Source of the DNA: Micrococcales bacterium
GTDB taxonomy: Bacteria > Actinomycetota > Actinomycetes > S36-B12 > UBA5976
Direction: 5' to 3'
DNA length: 5,653 nucleotides
Assembly (NCBI GenBank): GCA_024640585.1
Contig: JAHEEQ010000104.1
Span: forward strand, 1 to 5,653
Below, piece after piece: positions 1 through 5,653 of the stretch. Below the pieces are notes generated by a model. The model had not been told where the DNA came from and made no database searches. It was given only the letters and a program-made list of their open reading frames with translations. A program made the position numbers and the translations under genes. Each line of letters begins with the position of its first letter. The first letter of the stretch is position 1.

Positions 1-174
<174 letters not shown>

Positions 175-184
175 CCCAATAAAT

Positions 185-195
185 AAGTTCAACTT
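185..195. repeat. Short palindrome AAGTT-C-AACTT in the divergent spacer
   Basis: This is a perfect inverted repeat with 5-nt arms and a 1-nt centre. It lies 10 nt upstream of the candidate argG -10 box, reaching the place where a -35 contact would be, so it could be a repressor or activator half-site pair. It does not match the ARG box consensus that I know for ArgR. Palindromes of this size occur by chance in AT-rich spacers, so the operator role is only a suggestion. Confidence 0.25.
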
Positions 196-211
196 TAGCC
201 GCATAAAGCGA

Positions 212-225
212 GATTTAATCAAATC
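212..225. repeat. Short inverted repeat GATTT-aatc-AAATC in the divergent spacer
   Basis: Two 5-nt arms are separated by 4 nt, about 38 nt upstream of the ATPase candidate -10 box and 38 nt upstream of the argG one, so nearly in the middle of the spacer. It could bind a dimeric regulator shared by the two divergent units. It is too weak and AT-rich to be a terminator and has no T-tract. Chance occurrence is quite possible. Confidence 0.2.
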
Positions 226-262
226 GGGACTCTTGACCGTGTCTATTTATCGAAGCAAGGTC

Positions 263-268
263 TAGCCT
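263..268 (+). promoter_or_regulatory. Candidate -10 box of the ATPase operon (leaderless promoter)
   Basis: TAGCCT fits the TANNNT form of an actinobacterial -10 element and ends exactly 6 nt before the ATG at 275, so the mRNA would start at or beside the start codon. No Shine-Dalgarno is present before this ATG. The TAG inside the box is also an in-frame stop, so translation cannot start further upstream. A TTGACC at 233-238 looks like a -35 box, but its 24-nt spacer to this hexamer is too long for it to pair with it. Confidence 0.5.
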
Positions 269-274
269 GAAGTT

Positions 275-2665
275 ATGAGCAATAAGACCTTGCGGGTAGG
301 TCTCAGCGGCGCTGAGGCAAAGCGGCTTGTAATCAAAAATGGGCCTAACAAGATTGCGACGACTTCTCAGTGGCATTTAGCCAAAGCTCTGATTAAGCAA
401 TTCACCAGCCCTATAGTTTTGATTCTCATAGTCGCGACCTTTATTTCGATGTTTTCTGGTGACTACCAAGATGGCTTTATCATTCTTGCAATCATCATTC
501 CAAGCGGATTGCTCGGGTTTTGGCAAGAACATCGCGCGAACAACACAATGCAAAAACTTTTGGAGCAACTAACTGTGAATTGCAGTGTGATCCGTGATGG
601 CGAGGAAACTGAAATCTCGGTGGAAGATTTGGTTGTAGGAGATTTAGTTTTACTCAGTGCGGGAAATGTAGTTCCAGCAGATTTGCAGTTACTAGATGCT
701 TTGAGTTTGATGGCTGACGAATCAGCTTTAACAGGTGAAGCTTTTCCAGTAGAGAAAAGCATTGGCGAGGAAGTGAATTTCGGTACGACGATTTCTAGCG
801 GCAAGGGACTTGGACAAGTAACTGCTACTGGCAACAGCACAAAATTCGGCGCAATGGTTCGAGAAATTGGCGAAGTTAATGTAGAAACTAGTTTCGAAAA
901 AGGCACCCGGGATTTTGGAATCTTGCTTTCACGTGCAATGGGATTCTTAGTCGCAATCATTTTGGTCGCAAGCCTGATTCAACATAAACCAACTATTGAT
1001 TCATTGCTTTTTGCGCTAGCACTTGCAGTAGGTCTAACTCCACAAATGCTCCCCGTAATCATTAGTGTTTCGCTAGCAAGTGGCGCTAGAGCAATGGCTA
1101 AGCAAAAAGTTGTAGTGAAACGTCTAGATGCAATTGAGGACTTTGGTTCGATAAGTGCGCTTTGCACAGATAAGACAGGCACAATCACGCAAGGGGTAGT
1201 CAAACTAGATGGTGTGATTGATATCGATGGAAACCCTTCCGAATGGCTTAAACAACTCGCCTACTTAAACGCCTACCTCCAGCAAGGTTTCAAAAATCCA
1301 TTAGACGATGCAATTATCAATGACCTTCGATCCCCAATTGCACTTCCAGAATTAGTTTCAGAAATTCCATATGATTTCAAACGCCGTCGACTATCCATTC
1401 TCACTTCAACGGGTCAGTTGATCACAAAAGGTGCCGTTTCAGAGGTACTTGAGGTTTGCGACATCTCAGCAGATGAACTCTCAAAAGCAAATGCCTTGTT
1501 TGAAAGATTTAGCAATGAAGGCAATCGCGTGCTTGCTATTGCGACCAAACAAATATCCAACCTATCTCTAGCCATCGAAGAGAAGGAACTCGAATTTGCC
1601 GGATTCTTGGTTTTCAAAGATCCACCAAAGGCTGATGCCAAATCTGCGATTGCTGAATTTAGAAGTTTAGGTATAAACATTTACATCATCACAGGCGACA
1701 ACCCGCACGTTGCACTTTCACTAGCTAATTCCGTTGGGGTTGAGAGTGTAGGGACACTCACTGGTGACGATTTGAACAATCTCACTGAAAGTCAGATTAA
1801 ACAGCGCATGGTGACTTGTCGAGTGTTCGCGGCAGTTGATCCATTGCAAAAAGAACGCATCATTAAGTTGCTTCAAGCCAATGGCGAAACTGTCGGCTTC
1901 TTTGGCGATGGCATCAACGATGCTGCTGCTTTACGCGCGGCTGATGTTGGTATTTCGGTAGACAATGCAGTTGATGTTGCAAAAAGCGCTGCTGCGATTG
2001 TTTTGCTCGACAAAGACTTGAGTGTGATTGCAAACGGCATTCGCCTCGGTCGCAAAACTTTTGTAAACACAATTAAATACATTCGAGTTACTATTAGTGC
2101 GAACTTTGGAAACGTTCTTTCCATGGCACTCACTTCGTTTTTTTTGCCATTCCTGCCGATGCTTCCAAGCCAGATTCTTCTACTCAACTTCCTTTCTGAC
2201 TTTCCAGATTTAACCATTGCTGCAGACAATGTCGATGATGAGGACATTGCGAAGCCACGCTCTTGGGATGTTAATTATGTTGGAAAGTTCATGATCACTT
2301 TTGGATTGATTAGTTCTTTATTTGACCTAACAACCTTTGCGGTTTTAATTTGGGGACTGAACTCGAATTCCTCTGAATTTCGTACAGCTTGGTTCGTAGA
2401 ATCAACTTTGACTGAACTTGCTGCCATGTTGATTTTGAGAAGTACTCGAAGATTTTGGAGAAGCAAACCGTCCCGTCTACTTCTAGGCTCCTCTTTAATC
2501 CTGGCTGTGGTCGTTATTGCACTTCCATTTACTTTTATCGGTGAGGCAGTAAAACTTGTGGCTATTCCGATTTATTTAGTTGCAACATTGATCTCAATTG
2601 CGCTTGCTTACGTAGTTGTGAACGAAGTCGCAAAACGTTGGCTAATGGGGGTGAGTGAAGGATGA
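275..2665 (+). CDS. MgtA-like P-type (P3B) cation-transporting ATPase
   Basis: This is an integral membrane ion pump driven by ATP through an aspartyl-phosphate intermediate. MgtA/MgtB relatives import Mg2+. Residues 1-45 form a cation-ATPase N-terminal domain (GPN at 23-25). About ten membrane segments follow, near 47-60, 67-83, 218-235, 243-266, 605-625, 632-650, 672-694, 706-722, 736-753 and 760-782. The actuator loop is TGEA (153-156), the phosphorylated Asp is D299 in CTDKTGT, the nucleotide domain has YDFKRRRLS (366-374) and KGA (385-387), and the hinge has TGDNP (473-477) and GDGINDA (544-550). The MgtA-like signatures are VKRLDAIEDFG (281-291), LPFLPMLP and DNVDDE. It differs from MgtA in having LTPQMLP (254-260) in TM4 instead of LTPEMLP, and it is about 100 residues shorter than the roughly 900 of E. 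coli MgtA, largely at the N-terminus. The start is secure because an in-frame TAG lies at 263-265. Mg2+ transport is likely but not proven. It overlaps the next gene by 4 nt. Confidence 0.9.
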   Translation: MSNKTLRVGLSGAEAKRLVIKNGPNKIATTSQWHLAKALIKQFTSPIVLILIVATFISMFSGDYQDGFIILAIIIPSGLLGFWQEHRANNTMQKLLEQLTVNCSVIRDGEETEISVEDLVVGDLVLLSAGNVVPADLQLLDALSLMADESALTGEAFPVEKSIGEEVNFGTTISSGKGLGQVTATGNSTKFGAMVREIGEVNVETSFEKGTRDFGILLSRAMGFLVAIILVASLIQHKPTIDSLLFALALAVGLTPQMLPVIISVSLASGARAMAKQKVVVKRLDAIEDFGSISALCTDKTGTITQGVVKLDGVIDIDGNPSEWLKQLAYLNAYLQQGFKNPLDDAIINDLRSPIALPELVSEIPYDFKRRRLSILTSTGQLITKGAVSEVLEVCDISADELSKANALFERFSNEGNRVLAIATKQISNLSLAIEEKELEFAGFLVFKDPPKADAKSAIAEFRSLGINIYIITGDNPHVALSLANSVGVESVGTLTGDDLNNLTESQIKQRMVTCRVFAAVDPLQKERIIKLLQANGETVGFFGDGINDAAALRAADVGISVDNAVDVAKSAAAIVLLDKDLSVIANGIRLGRKTFVNTIKYIRVTISANFGNVLSMALTSFFLPFLPMLPSQILLLNFLSDFPDLTIAADNVDDEDIAKPRSWDVNYVGKFMITFGLISSLFDLTTFAVLIWGLNSNSSEFRTAWFVESTLTELAAMLILRSTRRFWRSKPSRLLLGSSLILAVVVIALPFTFIGEAVKLVAIPIYLVATLISIALAYVVVNEVAKRWLMGVSEG
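2647..2654 (+). promoter_or_regulatory. Ribosome binding site of the second ATPase, inside the first gene
   Basis: GGGGGTGA is a good match to the 16S-complementary sequence GGAGGTGA and sits 7 nt before the ATG at 2662. It lies within the last codons of the upstream ATPase gene. With the ATGA stop/start overlap, it supports translation of the second ATPase from the same mRNA, probably coupled to the first. In contrast, the first gene of the operon has no such site. Confidence 0.7.
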
Positions 2666-5196
2666 ACGAAATACTTGGTCTCACAAGCGCAGAAGCCGTT
2701 CACCGTCTAGAAAAGTTCGGTCCAAATGAGTTAACAAATTCATTTAAAAGAGGTTTGATTCGACGTATTATTGATGTTGTCAAGCAGCCAATGCTATTTC
2801 TCCTAATAGCCGCAGGTACTTTGAATTTCATCTTGGCAGAACCGCGTGATGGATTTGTGCTAATTATTTTTGTCTTAGTAGTTATTGGCATCTCGGTTTA
2901 CCAAGAGAGCAAAACCGAACAAGCACTTGCTAGCCTCAAAGAACTTTCCGCACCTCGTGCGCTAGTTATCCGCGATGGAAAACAGATTCGCATTTCTGGC
3001 AAAGAGATAGTGGTTGGAGATGTAGTTGTTTTGATGGAAGGTGACCGCGTTCCAGCTGACGGTACATTGATTCGTTGTTCAAACTTCACAGTTGACGAGT
3101 CAACTCTCACTGGCGAATCAGTCCCTGTTCGAAAAAGTGCTTCCCAAAATTCGGAGAATCCAATTGGTGCACCTGGAGGGGACGACACACCTTGGATTTT
3201 TGCCGGCACTTTGACAGTCAAAGGCAAGGGGCTCGCAATTGTTCAAAAAACTGGCCACGAGACCCAACTTGGATTGATTGGCAAATCTGTTTTAGAAATC
3301 GAAATTGAACAAACGCCTTTGCAAAAAGAAATAAACAAATTGGTAAAGGTTGTCGCAGTTTTGGGTATCGCCGCGGCATTTGCCGTAACAGTTATCTTCG
3401 CATTAACTCGCGAAGACTGGATTAAAGGTTTGCTAGTTGGTATCGCGACGAGCATGGCACTTCTGCCGGAAGAGTTTCCTGTTGTGTTAACCGTTTTCCT
3501 TGCTATTGGTGCTTGGCGAATGTCTCAGAATCATGTTTTAACAAGAAGATCTGCCGTAATTGAAACTTTGGGTTCTGCGACAGTCATTTGCGTCGACAAA
3601 ACTGGTACTCTCACCGAAAATCGTATGCAAGTTCGAGAACTCTTCTTAAACAACAAAACACATCAAGTAGACCAGCGAGACTTACCGAAAGATTTTCATG
3701 AACTTACTGAATATCTGGTACTAGCTTCGGCATTAGATTCATTCGATCCAATGGATAAAGCATTCATTGAACTTGGCGACGTATTCTTGGCAAAAGACAA
3801 TCAAACTCATCAGGTGACTGAACTTGTCGCAGAATATCCACTCTCCGAATCCATTATGGCGATAACTCAAGTTTGGAAAACCGAATCTAAATACGTTGTG
3901 GCAGCAAAAGGAGCGCCAGAGTCCATTGCGATTTTATGCAAACTTGATGTGCCTGAAAGAAAAGTTCTAACCGATGCTGTGAACCGTGCCACTGCAAGTG
4001 GACAGAGGGTGCTCGCGGTTGCAAAATCTGAATATGAATTTTCAAAACCACTTCCAGATAACGCGATTGGATTTGAATTCGAATTGATAGGTTTAGTTGG
4101 ACTTTTCGATCCAATACGCGTTGGTGTTGTTGAAGCGATTGCAGAATGTCGGACGGCTGGAATCAGGACAGTCATAATCACAGGTGATTTTCCAGGGACA
4201 GCTATGGCGGTGGCGCGCGAGATTGGAATAGATGTTTCAGCTGGAGTCCTAACAGGAGAGGATGTCGCTCGAATGTCTTCCGCCGAGTTAGCAGTTCAAG
4301 TTAGAAACGTAAATGTTTTTGCTCGCATGATTCCAACTCAGAAGATGCAACTAATTTCCGCTTTCAAAGCTAATAATGAAATCGTGGGAATGACTGGAGA
4401 TGGCGTTAATGACGCACCAGCACTTCGCGCAGCCGACATCGGCATCGCAATGGGAGCCCGTGGCACTGACGTGGCTCGTGAAGCCGCTGCAATTGTGATT
4501 ACAGATGATGACTTTGCATCCATAGTGCGAGGAGTAAGGCGAGGACGCGGAATTTTCAATAATCTTCGCAAAGCGCTGGCATACATCATTGCAGTTCACA
4601 TTCCGATTTTCGGAATGACTCTTATCCCTGTGCTATTTAGCGATTGGCCACTGGTTTTGCTGCCAATTCAAATCGCATTTTTAGAGTTAATCATTGACCC
4701 AGTTTGTTCAATAGTTTTTGAGTCTGAGCCAATTGACGAAAACATTATGAATCGAAAACCCCGCGATGTTGAAAGAGACATCTTTGGAAAAAACGAAATC
4801 AAGATTGCAATATTTCAAGGTATCGCGAATCTATTAGCGATATTTGCGGTCTACTTTTGGTCCATCAACTCAAACTTCTCAGATAAGGAAATCAAGACAC
4901 TAACTTTTGTCACACTTGTCCTAAGCAATCTGGCAACAATTTTCATCAATCGCTCTTGGACACTAACCACATTAAACGTGATGCGTAAACGCAAGAACAA
5001 AGTTCTCAATTGGGCAGTGGCGGTTGCTTCACTAGTCCTCGTTGTACTGAGTTCGGTTGAACCTATAAACCAGACTTTTGGATTTGTGAGACTTTCAATA
5101 TCAAGTTGGCTGGTTTGCCTCACTTCCGCAATCATGGGCGTGGTCTGGTTTGAGTTCTACAAAGTGCGAAAGAGAAGAAATTCACGCGAGGCATAG
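2662..5196 (+). CDS. P2-type (Ca2+-ATPase-like) cation-transporting ATPase, PEEFP subgroup
   Basis: This is a second membrane ion pump of the P-type family, 844 residues, complete. It has the N-terminal cation-ATPase domain (GLTSAEAVHRLEKFGPNEL, 6-24), TGES in the actuator domain (150-153), D312 in CVDKTGTLTEN, KGAPE (416-420), TGDFPGTA (507-514) and TGDGVNDAPAL (578-588). About ten membrane segments lie near 43-57, 63-80, 228-248, 255-280, 637-657, 662-686, 713-735, 745-763, 782-799 and 810-832. TM4 carries LLPEEFPVV (267-275), where SERCA-type pumps have PEGLP. TM6 carries LELIIDPVCSIVFE (674-687), and TM5 has AVHIPIFG (644-651) instead of the Asn/Glu ligands of SERCA. These motifs mark a bacterial P2 subgroup that I recall as common in genomes but without a firmly assigned substrate; Ca2+ efflux is the usual guess. 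The start ATG overlaps the previous stop (ATGA) and has a good ribosome binding site. The basic tail (KVRKRRNSREA) is probably cytoplasmic. Confidence 0.9.
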   Translation: MNEILGLTSAEAVHRLEKFGPNELTNSFKRGLIRRIIDVVKQPMLFLLIAAGTLNFILAEPRDGFVLIIFVLVVIGISVYQESKTEQALASLKELSAPRALVIRDGKQIRISGKEIVVGDVVVLMEGDRVPADGTLIRCSNFTVDESTLTGESVPVRKSASQNSENPIGAPGGDDTPWIFAGTLTVKGKGLAIVQKTGHETQLGLIGKSVLEIEIEQTPLQKEINKLVKVVAVLGIAAAFAVTVIFALTREDWIKGLLVGIATSMALLPEEFPVVLTVFLAIGAWRMSQNHVLTRRSAVIETLGSATVICVDKTGTLTENRMQVRELFLNNKTHQVDQRDLPKDFHELTEYLVLASALDSFDPMDKAFIELGDVFLAKDNQTHQVTELVAEYPLSESIMAITQVWKTESKYVVAAKGAPESIAILCKLDVPERKVLTDAVNRATASGQRVLAVAKSEYEFSKPLPDNAIGFEFELIGLVGLFDPIRVGVVEAIAECRTAGIRTVIITGDFPGTAMAVAREIGIDVSAGVLTGEDVARMSSAELAVQVRNVNVFARMIPTQKMQLISAFKANNEIVGMTGDGVNDAPALRAADIGIAMGARGTDVAREAAAIVITDDDFASIVRGVRRGRGIFNNLRKALAYIIAVHIPIFGMTLIPVLFSDWPLVLLPIQIAFLELIIDPVCSIVFESEPIDENIMNRKPRDVERDIFGKNEIKIAIFQGIANLLAIFAVYFWSINSNFSDKEIKTLTFVTLVLSNLATIFINRSWTLTTLNVMRKRKNKVLNWAVAVASLVLVVLSSVEPINQTFGFVRLSISSWLVCLTSAIMGVVWFEFYKVRKRRNSREA

Positions 5197-5205
5197 GCTC
5201 GGGCT

Positions 5206-5653
5206 GTGGCAGTTAAGAAAGTAGCGCCTGGTCCTGATGCATTGACCATGCTTAAGAATTTGTCGAGTATTCGAACTGATACCACCGGCTTCCTAATGGA
5301 TATGCATGCCAAATACGGATCAATCGTTCAGTACCCCGTGCCAATTCCTGCTTTTTCGATTAGTAACCCGGAGATGGTGGACTACGTACTTCGTTCTAAC
5401 GCCAAAAATTTCGCAAAACAAACTTTGCAATATAAATCCCTATCGATTGTGACAGGTGAAGGTTTACTGACAGCCGATGGGGAGATCTGGAAAGCCCATC
5501 GAAAGATATTGCAGCCAGCATTCCATCGCGCAATGCAAAGGCTTGTTATTGAATCGATTGAAAACGCCTACCAGGTAATAAAAGAAAAATGGGAAGCAAA
5601 TCTTGACATAGAAATTTCAGCAGCAATGCAACACCTCACACTTGAAGTTGTCG
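5206..5653 (+). CDS. Cytochrome P450, N-terminal part (cut by window edge)
   Basis: This is the first 149 codons of a heme monooxygenase that continues past the right edge. The protein starts VAVKKVAPGPDALTMLKNL, where the APGP is the proline-rich entry typical of P450s, and then shows KYGSIVQY (37-43). ITS C-helix motif WKAHRK has W95 and R99 (WxxxR, contacting a heme propionate), preceded by GEGLLTADGE (84-93) and followed by LQPAFHR (102-108), and the fragment ends in HLTLEVV. The I-helix, ExxR and heme-cysteine regions lie outside. There is no N-terminal membrane anchor, so the enzyme is probably soluble, as usual in bacteria. The pattern recalls the CYP4/CYP110/CYP120-like bacterial branch, but the substrate cannot be told. 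GTG at 5206 is the preferred start because it keeps APGP; the next in-frame ATG (5248) would remove it. The gap to the ATPase stop is 9 nt, and only a weak GAGG at 5188-5191 precedes it, which suggests cotranscription and coupled translation. Confidence 0.9.
   Translation, partial: MAVKKVAPGPDALTMLKNLSSIRTDTTGFLMDMHAKYGSIVQYPVPIPAFSISNPEMVDYVLRSNAKNFAKQTLQYKSLSIVTGEGLLTADGEIWKAHRKILQPAFHRAMQRLVIESIENAYQVIKEKWEANLDIEISAAMQHLTLEVV

Noticed and set aside
233..238. TTGACC as a -35 box for the ATPase operon
   Set aside because: The spacer to TAGCCT is 24 nt, and no TANNNT-like hexamer lies 16-18 nt downstream, so it cannot be paired convincingly.
463..960. Long minus-strand open frame inside the first ATPase, and similar ones at 1873-2247, 2898-3227 and 4851-5135
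   Set aside because: They are antisense shadows of well-supported ATPase coding sequence, with low-complexity Ser/Thr/Pro-rich translations and no domain motif.
2138..2145. Run of eight T in the first ATPase as a programmed slippage site or terminator
   Set aside because: It encodes Phe-Phe-Leu in the conserved TM5 region, the frame stays intact through it, and no hairpin precedes it. The full-length product is clearly the intended one.
275..5196. Recent tandem duplication of an ATPase gene
   Set aside because: The two proteins share only the general P-type motifs and differ in subfamily signatures in TM4, TM6 and the hinge, so they are ancient paralogs placed side by side.
5248..5250. ATG at 5248 as the P450 start
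   Set aside because: It would remove the APGP region that is typical of P450 N-termini and would leave a 51-nt gap. GTG at 5206 keeps the motif and the tight operon spacing.

Overview
The window most likely comes from the chromosome of a low-GC actinobacterium, perhaps a streamlined freshwater lineage; the exact lineage is an inference. Three things point there. The 54 visible residues of ArgG read like the actinobacterial long-type argininosuccinate synthase, as I remember that family. Both genes flanking the divergent spacer have a TANNNT hexamer ending exactly 6 nt before their ATG and no Shine-Dalgarno sequence, which is the leaderless-mRNA layout common in Actinobacteria. GC content, counted by eye on sample lines, is in the low-to-mid 40s percent, which is low for that phylum.

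Layout: positions 1-162 (minus strand) hold the 5' end of argG, cut by the window edge. Positions 163-274 are a 112-nt divergent promoter region with two candidate -10 boxes and two short palindromes. Positions 275-2665 (plus) encode a 796-residue MgtA-like P3B-type cation ATPase. Positions 2662-5196 (plus) encode an 844-residue P2-type (Ca2+-ATPase-like) cation ATPase whose start overlaps the previous stop (ATGA). From 5206 to the window end (plus) lies the N-terminal third of a cytochrome P450, starting with GTG only 9 nt after the second ATPase. It has no terminator or promoter of its own that I can see.

The three plus-strand genes look like one transcription unit. Both ATPases keep the residues needed for the P-type phosphorylation cycle (TGE, DKTGT, TGD, GDGxND) and about ten membrane segments each, so both appear active. 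They belong to different subfamilies, so they are not a recent duplication, and their ion-site motifs (LTPQMLP in the first; PEEFP and LELIIDPVCS in the second) differ from the characterised MgtA and SERCA pumps. The ions and directions of transport are therefore not certain. The link between a pair of cation pumps and a P450 is unexplained and is the most unusual part of the window.
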